Positions 11,554 to 20,519 of a stretch of DNA of 64,000 bases are shown here, piece by piece. Source of the DNA: Melieria omissa (Eukaryota > Arthropoda > Insecta > Diptera > Ulidiidae). Location: contig OZ020269.1 in NCBI GenBank assembly GCA_963971225.1, positions 76,360,450 to 76,424,449 of the forward strand, given 5' to 3'. The translations under genes were made by a program, and so were the position numbers. Positions within the stretch are counted from its first letter, which is position 1. Each line of letters starts with the position of its first letter. Under the pieces are notes generated by a model that had not been told where the DNA came from, did no database searches, and saw only the letters and a list, made by a program, of their open reading frames with translations.

Positions 11554-12220
11554 GGAACCAACTCTCTATATAAAAGCATACTCATTAATTAAAAAAATAT
11601 TTTTTTTTCATTTTTGACCTCAGACAAGTTAATGGGCGTGAAAGGGTTAATATTTTTTTGTTTAATTTGTTAATATTTTACCTACTTTTGCCTTTGCTAT
11701 GATTTTGGCTTCAAATAATACAATATTTTAGCCGTTATTAATTTCGCACAGAAAAAGTGGTCATTTGACCTATTGTGCATTGCTCAGTACATACCACAAT
11801 GTCCACAATGTCAGCATAATGACAATAGTGAACAGAAGAAACCTAACATCATTAAAGACTACAACAAAACCAAGAGTGGAGTTGATATGTTACTATGGAT
11901 CAAATGGTGGCTACGTACACATGCAAACGAAAAGTCAATCGGTGGCCAATGGCAGTATTTTGTAACATGCTTGATGTTAGCGCGTTGAATGCATTTGTTA
12001 CGTTCATTGCATTATTCCCGAATTGGAAAAATTCTAAAACGAACCATAATATTCGTCGTCGCCTTTTTATCGAGCAGCTTGGATTGAATCTCGTTGAAAA
12101 ACAGATCACTAAACGTAAAAAACAACCTGAAAGTAATGATGCTTCCAGTATTATTCAAAGAATTCGGGGGATTCGCCATTTACCAAGTACATCAAAACGA
12201 GGCCGATGCTACCTCTGCAC

Positions 12221-13163
12221 TAGGCATCGCAATCCCGGGATCCCGGACTTTTTCCAGTCCCGAAAATCCCGGGATTCAAATCTTTTAATCCCGGGATTTT
12301 CGGGATTGCAAAAGATGCTTCAAAGTTCAAATGAAATAAATTTAAAAGCACAAAAACCCAATTCCTTATCTGAAGGAGGAGGGAGGGGATAGAGGGCGTC
12401 TTTTGCAAAAGGCTTATAATTATTTACTAAGCATTCAACCAGCAAGTGTTGAATCTGAAAGATGTTTTCTCTCAGCAGGGTTTATTTGCAATAAATTTCG
12501 CTCTAGATTAGAGGGCAAAACATTTAATGCCTTAGTATTTTTAAGATCTCAGTTTTTAGTTAATCACAACGCTTAACTTTTTTATCGAAATAATCGAAGT
12601 AAAACTAAAAGTACTAACAAATTAACTATTTTATTTTTTTTTATCAAATATGCGTATATACGTACGTTATGATACATTTGATGCAAAGCAATAAGTTATG
12701 TTTAAGTGTCATTTTTGGATAAAACAAAATGTTATCAAACTGAAGTTAAATGTCAAATGAAAAACTTTTAAGTTAAACAAAATGTTGTCAATGACTATGT
12801 TTATTTATTTGATTTAAATTTAAACTGACAATTTTGAATGTAATTGACAACTGATTGTAAATGACAACTGGATTTTGGTGATGTGCCGCGCACAACCAAC
12901 CACTTCGACGACTCAACACCGACTGCCTCCCTTTCCGCCTTACAATGTGATTAAATTCAAGATAAAAAATCTTAAAACTACCCCAAATGTGTCCATTTTT
13001 ATGGTAAATATATTATAAACAAGTATTTATGCAATTTGGTAAAATTGTTTTATTTAAAAAATTTGTTATTTGAATCCCGGGATTAAATCCCGGGATCCCG
13101 GGATTTGACTTTTCAATCCCGAAAATCCCGGGATCGCAAAATGGCAAAAAATTGCGATCCCTA
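12221..13163 (+). mobile_element. Internally deleted hAT element
   Basis: Perfect 8-bp target duplication CTCTGCAC (12213-12220, 13164-13171). Terminal repeats TAGGCATCGCAATCCCGGGA and the complement of TAGGGATCGCAA. Both subterminal regions are full of GGGAT/ATCCC palindromes such as ATCCCGGGATCCCGGGAT. The only coding part is the hAT C-terminal domain at 12409-12576. It interrupts the piggyBac Cys-rich C-terminus. Confidence 0.9.
12409..12576 (+). pseudogene. hAT transposase dimerisation (hATC) domain remnant
   Basis: The reading frame gives KAYNYLLSIQPASVESERCF, then LSAGFICNKFRSRLEGKTFN, ALVFLRSQFLVNHNA and a stop. The pattern S-x-E-R-x-F-S-A-G, R-S-R-L and L-F-L-R is the signature of the hAT family C-terminal dimerisation domain. 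It ends at a natural stop (TAA), so the true 3' end of a hAT transposase is kept while the catalytic part is deleted. Confidence 0.88.
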
Positions 13164-13458
13164 CTCTGCACATATAAAAATAACAAAAATCTTTTTGCCA
13201 CACGCTGTGAAAAGTGTAGACATTTTATTAAAAAAAAAAAATGCGAAAAATGTACAAATAATTGACAAAAGTTAAAAATTCATTTTTTTTCTAATGTATG
13301 TAATATTCTAATTTTAATTTCATTCTAAATCTACCTTTATGAAGTTCAAATGTATTAACATGATAGTAAACAATATTATAAACCTAAAAAATCACAAAAC
13401 ATAAATGGTTGTTAACTTTTTTTTTAGGATTTTTACAATTAAAAATATATGTGTATGC

Positions 13459-14091
13459 TTTTGAAGTTGTCAAGGAATTCGTCTACCTTGGCACCGCCAT
13501 CAACAGCAGCAATGATGTCAGTCTTGAGATAAAGCGAAGGATAACTCTTGCCAACAGGTGCTACTACGGTCTCGGTAGGCAATTGAGAAGTAGAGACCTC
13601 TCTCGACCGACAAAACTTGCACTCTATAGGACGCTTATCTTGCCCGTGCTCCTCTATGGCGCTGAAGCATGGACAATGACACGAAACGACATAGCGGCCC
13701 TTGGAGTGTTCGAGAGGAAGGTACTTCGCAAAATCTTCGGCCCTGTTCGTGTTGGTGACGACTATCGTATACGAACCAATAACGAGCTGTATGAGCTGTA
13801 TAAGGACATGGACGTAGCGCAGCGAATAAACACCCAGCGGCTACGCTGGTTTGGTCATGTCTGCCGCATGGACGACGAAGCTCCGGCGAAAAAGGTGTTC
13901 GATGCGATGGTTGGAGGTCGACGGCGAAGAGGGAGACCGTGTCTCCGGTGGAAGGACCAAGTTGAAGAGGCCCTGTCATCTCTTGGTGTTACCAACTGGA
14001 AAAGGCGCGCGCAAAGCAGAGGCGCCTGGAAAGAAGTTTTGCGGCAGGCCGTAACCCGATAACGGGTTGTTATGGCCAGTTAAGTAAGTAA
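13459..14091 (+). mobile_element. RTE-type LINE 3' fragment
   Basis: Nearly identical to the last 630 bases of the full-length element at 57994-61250, starting in the RT C-terminal region (FEVVKEFVYLGTAINSSNDV). It keeps the frame to the natural stop before the 3' tail GTTATGGCCAGTTAAGTAAG. Flanks share GTGTATGC (13451-13458 and 14092-14099), a likely target duplication. Dead on arrival by 5' truncation. Confidence 0.9.
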
Positions 14092-14155
14092 GTGTATGCG
14101 CGCGCATACAATGGGACCGATTAGATGTATTTCTCGAGGGACCGATGAGGGTTAA

Positions 14156-14985
14156 ACAAAAATTTAAAATAAAAACAATTGTGAAAAAGATTTTACGTAA
14201 ATAAAAAATTATCAAAAACTCTTCCATAGAAATTTACATTACGTTTTTATTTTTGATTGGCAAAAAATTTATAAGACATTCAGCAACACTATAACAATAC
14301 CAAATAATCTTTGTGGCATTCTATTAAAACTAACTAATTATAACATTTGTCCTACATAAACGCAGTTTCTAGAGTTTGAGGAACAAATACTAAAAGATGC
14401 AACCAGCAATTCATTCCTAATAAAAAGCAACTCTGATATGGCCCCCTTATTTTGACGGCTCTCTGAGCCTGGCGTACCTTGTTAATATACCTTGCTAGAA
14501 CTATTGTATTCACAATTTCTGCAGCAGAGCAGCAGTAACTTACTAGCATGTACACGTATACTCAAATGTTCAAACCTTGCAAAAACTGATTTATGGAAAC
14601 GCCAAATGAAGCAAATCATAATTTTTCACAATTCCATCTTGTTACATTAAAAATGTATAAATGAATTTATCCACTTGGGGGATAGGTCCCCCCTGGGGAC
14701 GCCCTGCATCGAAGCATTTGCAAAATTCTTATTCTACACTTAAAAAATACACAGAGACACTTGGTTCACCTTTGCATGTAAGCAATTCATTTCGACATCA
14801 TCTTTTTTGTACCCAATTCGCTGTAAGTTTCGTATTTTGCAAACTAATCTGAAATAGAACTCTCATACTTGATGGCAATCTGTAGTATTGCACAAATCGT
14901 CAATCTCAAATGCACAAGATCGTGAATAAGGTTATAAGCTTTTTGTAAAAATGGTGCAGTAATTACATATCAACCAAATTTGCAG
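14156..14985. other. Intergenic; no gene recognised
   Basis: AT-rich sequence after the piggyBac nest. 14466-14485 is the reverse complement of 2068-2087. No upstream exon of the ppk gene could be recognised here. The last bases (TTTGCAG at 14979-14985) form the splice acceptor of the first visible ppk exon. Confidence 0.4.
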
Positions 14986-16063
14986 TAACAGCATGATAAA
15001 AGACTACGATAGAACTGATAAACGTGTGCCAGTGAATTGGGATCCCGAAACTGGTTACCCGAAAAACTTGCCTGACAAATACTATCCGAGACCTGCTTCG
15101 GGAACCGGCGTATCAATGGGGCTGTCGCTAATAATAAACGCAGAACTCGACGAATACTTTTGTTCAAGCACCAACGGGCCAGGATTTAAGGTAAGGAACT
15201 ATCTGAAATCTATATTATGTTCACTATACTATATTATGTTCACTACCATAACCAGATTGGTTTCCACAATGCAATGGAGATACCAGATATTAAGGAGACC
15301 GCCATTACGGTTCCTATAGGATCAGAGACTCGATTCCGTATTGACGTTCAAAGCTCTGAAGCTGTGCCCACAGTACGTTCACTTCACCGAAACGAACGCC
15401 AATGCCTGTTTAATAAAGAGGAGTCTCTTATCTACTTCAAACACTACACTCGCCGCAACTGTGAGACGGAATGTCAGGCAAAATTTTTACTTGAGAACTG
15501 CAAGTGCATTCCCTACAATCTGCCTCTGATATACAGCAACGCCAGTGTGTGCAGTGTAAAGGAAAGCGCATGCAGTTACGCAGCAGAGAACAAATGGAAG
15601 CGCAGAAGTGATAGTATATGTCGCGAGCGCTGCTTGCCAGGCTGTTTTGATCTCAACTATCGCGCAGACTCCTTTTCAACTCCCCTGGCTGATCGTAACT
15701 TCATTACACCCAGCAGCATTTTGCGCCGCTTGCCCAAAGCATATGTAAACCAGAACTTGGCCGTTATACACTTGTACTACCGAGAGACAGTTTTTCATGG
15801 TGATTTGAAGAACGTCTACGTCGGATTTACGGAGTTTTTATGTAAGTACACGCACAAGCTGCATATACATAAAACGAAATACCACGTAATCCTGGCTCCT
15901 CTTAATTGCAGCGAACACTGGCGGCATTTTGGGCTTATTTTTGGGATTCAGCTTCATTTCTTTAGCTGAAATAATTTATTTTTCGTGTTTACGACCTATA
16001 TTTGAGTTAATAATACCAAATAGAAAACTAGATACGCAAATAATTCGCTGGGAGCGCAAATAA
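14986..16063 (+). CDS. Pickpocket (DEG/ENaC) sodium channel subunit, 3' part, three exons
   Basis: Amiloride-sensitive epithelial-type cation channel of the insect ppk family, a plasma-membrane subunit with two membrane segments and a large Cys-rich extracellular domain. Exons: 14986-15190, 15256-15841 and 15912-16063, all with GT-AG borders and matching phases. Exon one ends GPGFK, exon two continues IGFHNAMEIPDIKETAITVP. The Cys-rich region follows (CETECQAKFLLENCKCIPYN, SICRERCLPGCFDLNY). The last exon gives NTGGILGLFLGFSFISLAEI, the conserved pore/TM2 with the GLFLGFS selectivity region. The reading frame is clean. The N-terminus and TM1 are not visible; exon one starts at an acceptor, so earlier exons lie upstream beyond the transposon nest or are lost. 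Confidence 0.88.
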
Positions 16064-16102
16064 GATAACCACGAGAGCAAGTTATAAAAATTTCGCTGCT
16101 TA

Positions 16103-16108
16103 AATAAA
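16103..16108 (+). terminator. Poly(A) signal of the ppk gene
   Basis: AATAAA (with overlapping AATAAATAAA) 40 bases after the ppk stop codon. The remaining stretch to 16371 has no recognisable feature. Confidence 0.6.
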
Positions 16109-16371
16109 TAAATGTTGTAAAACTTGAGCAAGCATTATGTTAATAATCATATACGCAAGTGTTATTTGTAAGTAAGTATTTGTTGCTTGTTTTAAAGATA
16201 TATTTTTATAATGAACAGAGACGTATCAATGACAATATTACTTCCATTACATTTTGCCAACTTACAGTGGGCTTAATGATTCCTCATTCATTTGTTTCAC
16301 ACTAGATGCTTATCAAACGCCGAATAAGTGAAAGCTTATCCAGTCGCTGATTATTTTCGACAAGTGACTAA

Positions 16372-17798
16372 CAGGGCTATTCTGGCAACTATCTTTCAAC
16401 TCACCTCAATCTTTCGAAGTACAAAAATCTTTCGAAAGACAATTTGCTATTCTAGCAACTATCTTGAAAGCTTTTTTCCGTAACATGAAAGACAGTTTGA
16501 AAGATGTGCTCTTGGGGTCGTCTTTCAGCTTGCTAAAAGTACGTGCGTTGTGTTTGTGTTATGAAAAGAAACGGTATACGTATATAACATAATATATATG
16601 GACATATTTTATAAAAGAATGCAATTACTTTTTTAATTTTTACTTCAGCTTGATTTCTTCAGCCATTGATTGAAATTGTTGAAACTGCGTTTGAATTTTT
16701 CATTTCACGACGGACGGTTCGTTTGCCAACAGTATTGCCAGCATCGAACAGAGCACTCGGTTTACAAATGTGAGATTTTTATGAAGGATGAAAGAAAACG
16801 TAAAAATACACCAATTAACAGCAAAAGTACATAATATAAATTGACCGAAAGTGTTTGTCTTCATGTGCTGTTCATTGCCTTAAGGTTAAATCTGACAACA
16901 TCATTAACATCACATAAAAAATAAATCAATTAATTTGAATTCATATTTTTACACTAGTTCTTGTCTTTTCTAAAAAGAAATACGTAACTGCAAAATAATC
17001 CTGATAAACACATCTGTAATTAAGCCTTTCGGTTATTCTATGCCATATGGCATAGTCTCTTTTCAGTGCCTGTTTTAGGTCAAAAACTTGTGGATACTAT
17101 ATTTTTATATTTTTGTATTTTTCTCTGAAGATTTTTATACCAAATCATGAAAAAAATATTTTGATTAGTGTGCCAAGTAACTTGTAAGGGTTCAGAAAGT
17201 GCGCAGTCCTATCGAGCTGCGTATTTTACAAAAAGAGGTCACTTCGTACTTTTATTTATTCTATTACAAAAATCAATTTATTTTATAGGTTTATGTGAGT
17301 AATCTAGTAGGTATTTATTGCTTTAGTAAGTGTAAAAAAAGTTAGATCCAAAATATAGTTCACTAAGGCTGTACGATTTTTTTTATTTTTTACTATGCCA
17401 TATTTCATGATGCCCCAAAACCACTTTTTCGAACAATATTTAAAAAAATGACTTTTGATTATTCATTATGTAGGCTTAAACAGTAATAAAATGGAAAAGA
17501 ATGACTTTTAAAGTTAAAAACAAAAAAGAAGTACCGAAAGGGTTAAAAAGAAAATCATAACGAAAATTGGAAAAATAATTTTCTTTCATCATTGCAAAAA
17601 TGCTTCAAATTTCACAGAAAAAGAGTTGGCTGGCAATGCTGTTCGCCGAAAACAGCTTTTCAACTCGAGTGTTGAATTTTAGAGCTTTTTCCGAAAGATT
17701 TTTTCGTTGGAATAGCCAAAATCTTTCATTCAGTCTTTCAAACTATCTTTCAATAATCTTTTGAAAGTGTTTTAACAGTCTTTGCCAGAATAGCCCTG
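16372..17798. mobile_element. 1.4-kb MITE with CAGGGCTATTCTGGCAA ends
   Basis: Terminal inverted repeats CAGGGCTATTCTGGCAA (16372) and TTGCCAGAATAGCCCTG (ending 17798). TAA lies on both sides (16369-16371, 17799-17801), a 3-bp duplication as made by Harbinger-type elements. Both subterminal regions are packed with CTTTCGAAAG / ATCTTTCAA motifs. No coding sequence is recognised. The middle is AT-rich. Confidence 0.75.
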
Positions 17799-17847
17799 TA
17801 AAGTTCTTTAGAACTAACGAGCTCGGGGCTTCTTTTAATAATCTGTG

Positions 17848-17979
17848 CAGTGACGCACTTAGGATTTCACTTAAGGGGGGAGGGGGTGGAGGCTGTACAC
17901 AACTTCTGATATCAGCAGTTGAAATGATACAGATGTTCGGGGGGATTTGAACCCTAAAACTTTCTTGCGTGCGCCACTG
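17848..17979. mobile_element. 132-bp hAT-type MITE
   Basis: Ends CAGTGACGCACTTAGG and GCGTGCGCCACTG, flanks AATCTGTG and AATCAGCG (8 bp, two mismatches). The interior GGGGGGAGGGGG and GGGATTTGAACCC resembles the MITE at 6154-6311. Confidence 0.6.
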
Positions 17980-18112
17980 AATCAGCGAATCGACACAAAA
18001 TCAACATTTAAAAGAAACCCATACTTATTTCCGATCATACTACCTGGAGCCAATAAACATACATGTACAGTCGTACATTTGAGACAACGAATGCATCGTT
18101 ATTTGTAAAATT

Positions 18113-18131
18113 TTTATTGCATTATTTTATT
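18113..18131 (-). terminator. Poly(A) signals of the small secreted-peptide gene
   Basis: On the minus strand AATAAA occurs at 18131-18126 and again at 18118-18113, 60-80 bases after the stop of the small gene at 18191. Confidence 0.6.
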
Positions 18132-18190
18132 GTAATTGGAAAATAGATCCTGTATATTTTACGGAGGAGCCCAAATGCCATTAGATCCTC

Positions 18191-18355
18191 CTAAGTAGTT
18201 GGTGCTGTGGTAGTTGTAGTGGTAGTTATGAACGGACACAACGGCGATCGAAGCAGACAGAGCAATGCAATAAAAGTAGACTCTGCTGCTGGCGCACTAA
18301 GTAGCAGCAAAGTGGAAATCAGCATCAACGTTACAAAAAGCTTCGTGGATAACAT
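18191..18355 (-). CDS. 54-aa secreted Thr-rich peptide (novel small gene)
   Basis: An ATG at 18355-18353 opens 54 codons to TAG at 18193-18191. Residues 1-25 (MLSTKLFVTLMLISTLLLLS then APAAE) form a classic signal peptide with a Lys at position 5, a long hydrophobic core and an AxA-like cleavage site. The mature part is about 28 residues with two Cys (LLCLLRSPLCPF) and a Thr-rich tail of seven Thr followed by APTT, a likely O-glycosylated end. A TATA box lies 60-70 bases upstream and two AATAAA signals follow, so all parts of a minimal single-exon gene are present. No family is recognised; immune or reproductive secreted peptides have this architecture. It is not part of any repeat found here. 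Confidence 0.65.
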   Translation of the reverse strand: MLSTKLFVTLMLISTLLLLSAPAAESTFIALLCLLRSPLCPFITTTTTTTAPTT

Positions 18356-18417
18356 GATGTCGACCTTGCCTTGCTAAATGTGATGGTTGCACTACCTTGA
18401 TAGCAAACGGTTTACCG

Positions 18418-18425
18418 TATTTATA
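18418..18425 (-). promoter_or_regulatory. TATA box of the small secreted-peptide gene
   Basis: TATAAATA on the minus strand, about 63 bases before the ATG. A start site about 27 bases downstream would fall near 18398, in TATCAAGG, leaving a 5' leader of about 40 bases. Confidence 0.55.
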
Positions 18426-18429
18426 TGCA

Positions 18430-19181
18430 TCTCTGTGGCATATAAAACGTGAAATCGAGGTTGGCCGAAACAAAATATTTGCACACACATAACTAAGTGC
18501 AAACGTTTAATAGAAGATAGGACAATGGAGATGAGTATTGATGAGCGCGAGACATTTAGTTAAATATTTGCTTAGTTGAAATGCGTTACGTCGAATAAAG
18601 AACTATTTACATGTCAGATATTGCGCAAGTGTTTAGTAACATTGCACACTTCAAGTTGTCTTGTACGTTTTCACATTGTTAAACTATTGAACTTTTATTA
18701 AATGCAAATATAACTTGGTTCGTAACAAGTTTAAAAAATATGTCATACACTGTGCAAATAACAGACTTCGGTGTGTTACCGTTATAACAGAATTTGCTTT
18801 ATATTTTCTGTTGTGTAACAATCATTCTTCTAGCATGATAAATTTTTAAACAGCCTTAAGGTGCCGTCACTCTATGCAAGTAAAGTACAGGGTTATCCTT
18901 TTTTCGGTTCCAAATTATTTCGATGAAACTTTTATTTTATGATAACGTTTGGACCTTGCCATTACGTACGAAATACAATAGGGCAGTTCACGATAACGTG
19001 CAAACGGTCTGGCATCATGGCATTTGCAAAATGTGATGGCAAATATTTTCAACGCAACAACAAAATGTACACATTTGCCCATGCCGAGCAGCGGCAAATT
19101 TACCACACTGAAACTCTATTGCATATTTTTGGGCATGGGCAACACAGATTTGACAAACAATCAGCTGTCAAAATTATCGAG
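18430..19181. other. Intergenic; nothing recognised
   Basis: No gene or clear repeat seen. An E-box (AATCAGCTGTCA) at 19159-19170 sits about 15-20 bases before the ATG of the fragment at 19182. It could be part of that fragment's promoter. Confidence 0.35.
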
Positions 19182-19477
19182 ATGGAGCCGTTGAAAAAGA
19201 AAATAAAAAAATAAAAACTTAACAAAAAGTGGACAGAGGAGATTCGCAAAATTTTAAATTTTTTGCAAGAAGCGCAGCAGTTAGAGGTAAGTGTGAATTG
19301 TTTTCGGATTCCATAGCGGCAGCAACTAGTGCATGCTCTTTATTCTCGCAGGCTCCCACGGCGCAAATTTTGTACAAAAAACTGATAGCTGTTTCGGGGA
19401 TCGATGCGCAATTGGAACTCATCCGTTACAAAATGCCGCACTTTCTCCTGATGAACCTAATCGAAAAAGAACAATAG
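19182..19477 (+). pseudogene. Myb/SANT-like DNA-binding domain fragment, two exons
   Basis: MEPLKKKIKK is followed by a stop and then, in the same frame, KLNKKWTEEIRKILNFLQEA. A donor GAG|GTAAGT lies at 19286/19287 and an acceptor CTCGCAG ends at 19351. The next exon reads APTAQILYKKLIAVSGIDAQ, then LELIRYKMPHFLLMNLIEKE and a stop. The KWTEE...PTAQIYYKKL...IRxKM pattern is that of insect SANT/MADF-like proteins, often carried by Harbinger-type elements. Broken by the nonsense codon and abutted by the LINE at about 19480. Confidence 0.55.
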
Positions 19478-19486
19478 CCAATTGCA

Positions 19487-20494
19487 ATGGAATCAAACAA
19501 AAGGAGCAACGCGAGGAGGATCAGAAGGAAGCGGATGGCTATGCGCCGGCTTGAAAAGGCAGGCGACACGGCCGACCCTCCGGAACCCGTGTCCTCCAAA
19601 AGACCCAGGTCGGCTGAGGTAACACCCACCGAAGCCACTGGTCCGGCGGAGAGCACGGAAGTTTCCAAATCGTCCGGCTCGCGAGGCAAGCGGATGAAGA
19701 CTGCAGCCGAAAACAGCACGCCTACCTGCCCTGCAACTGCTGTCGTCAGGTGCGCCACGGCCCCCAAAGGCACGAGCGTAACCCCGGCAGTAGCCAAAGC
19801 GGCGGAGAAGTGTGTTGCCAGTAAGCCGCGGAATGTCCAAAGCCTCCGACCAAGCACGTCTGCCTGCCCGGCGAAACCCTCGTCAGCGGAGGGCGGCGAG
19901 CTGGATCTTCGTCCAAGCACTTCCAAAGGTGCGGCCAAGCCATCGTATAGCGAGAAGGCTGCCGGCCCGCGGCCGATGGCAGTGATTGGGAAAAGGGGCC
20001 CTGACCACAGGTTGACTGATGCAGAACTCAACTTCTGCAAAAGCCAACTCATGCGTCGAGTCATTGCCTCCGGTCCTGAGGCCAATGCGAAGGGCTATGA
20101 GACAAAAGACGGCACTATATTGGTGTCGTGTGCGTCTCAGGCCAACTTTGACTGGATCAGGAACGCAGTCAATAAGTTGCCTCCTAAGGGGACCACTCGT
20201 TTCGCGGTCTACGAAGGCGAGGTCGAGTCCCTCAGGAAAGCCATCTGCTGGATACCGGACCCTGACCTGTCCACAGCGGATGTGCTCTCCTGTCTGCATG
20301 CCCAGAACCCAGGCATCGACACCAGGCTTTGGCGTGTTCTCCACCACCGCAAGAGTACCAACCGGGAAGCTAAGGAAGGTGCTTCTCTTGTGGTGAGAAT
20401 CGATGAAGCCTCTGCTGATGTCCTGGGCTCTCGGTACGGGAACTGTCTCAGTCTCTTCTTTGGGACTGTCAGTTTTTATGTCTATCCCAGATAG
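19487..20494 (+). CDS. LINE ORF1 (gag-like), 335 aa
   Basis: Starts MESNKRSNARRIRRKRMAMR, a strongly basic N-terminus, followed by a long Ser/Pro/Ala/Lys-rich disordered half to about residue 160. A folded half follows (DAELNFCKSQLMRRVIASGP; ANFDWIRNAVNKLPPKGTTR; FAVYEGEVESLRKAICWIPD), resembling the RNA-binding region of insect I/R1-type ORF1 proteins. No CCHC knuckles are visible. The frame is uninterrupted to the stop at 20494. Likely role is binding of element RNA. Confidence 0.75.
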   Translation: MESNKRSNARRIRRKRMAMRRLEKAGDTADPPEPVSSKRPRSAEVTPTEATGPAESTEVSKSSGSRGKRMKTAAENSTPTCPATAVVRCATAPKGTSVTPAVAKAAEKCVASKPRNVQSLRPSTSACPAKPSSAEGGELDLRPSTSKGAAKPSYSEKAAGPRPMAVIGKRGPDHRLTDAELNFCKSQLMRRVIASGPEANAKGYETKDGTILVSCASQANFDWIRNAVNKLPPKGTTRFAVYEGEVESLRKAICWIPDPDLSTADVLSCLHAQNPGIDTRLWRVLHHRKSTNREAKEGASLVVRIDEASADVLGSRYGNCLSLFFGTVSFYVYPR

Positions 20495-20519
20495 GGGGCT
20501 CAGACAGTTCTTGTAGTTA

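Larger units (their letters stand above)
10015..11771. mobile_element. K: 1.76-kb inverted-repeat element inside the piggyBac transposase
   Basis: The terminal inverted repeats begin AGGTCAAATGATCACTTTTT at 10015 and end with the complement at 11771; similarity runs about 40 bp. The flanks ATTGCACATT (10005-10014) and ATTGTGCATT (11772-11781) resemble a 9-10 bp target duplication with two transitions, Mutator-like in length. The piggyBac protein reads on across it (FVTL then LSTYHN). The interior has one ORF fragment and a fold-back. Confidence 0.65.
8741..13265 (+). pseudogene. piggyBac-type transposase, broken by insertions and frameshifts
   Basis: DDD-type transposase. The start is ATG 8741 with an acidic N-terminus (SDDDFALSDEDNDES). 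After a stop near 8935 and a frame change, the core follows (ALAAANIVDVSSAFHMFLRP, about 9121). In frame 9445-10059 lie ITVDEQLVPYRGRCP (first Asp) and VTCDNFFTSYELAEDL (second Asp). After element K the third Asp block KPNIIKDYNKTKSGVDML appears near 11860, then TYTCKRKVNRWPMAVF. The Cys-rich C-terminus RCYLC resumes after the hAT insert as LCTYKNNKNLFATRCEKCRH and CEKC, ending TGA at 13265. All three catalytic Asp are kept but the frame is broken several times. Confidence 0.88.
4491..14155 (+). mobile_element. piggyBac-type element split by four nested insertions
   Basis: The right end is GAGGGTTAA with TTAA at 14152-14155. Inverted subterminal blocks pair the two sides: AATCGGTCCC followed by TGTATGTGCGCGCATACAC at 4502-4532, and the complement (TGTATGCGCGCGCATACA then GGGACCGATT) at 14093-14124. 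The left outer end is degraded (TTATAGTTACG near 4491), so that border is approximate. The coding region is 8741-13265. Inserted into the element are the Tc1-like element (4635-8677), element K (10015-11771), a hAT derivative (12221-13163) and an RTE fragment (13459-14091). Confidence 0.65.

Noticed and set aside
15217..15255. Extension of the second ppk exon upstream
   Set aside because: These bases form a short intron with good donor (GTAAGG) and acceptor (ACCAG); skipping it restores the family's GPGFK-to-IGFHN reading.
19426..20085. Minus-strand ORF of 219 codons
   Set aside because: Antisense shadow of the GC-rich LINE ORF1.
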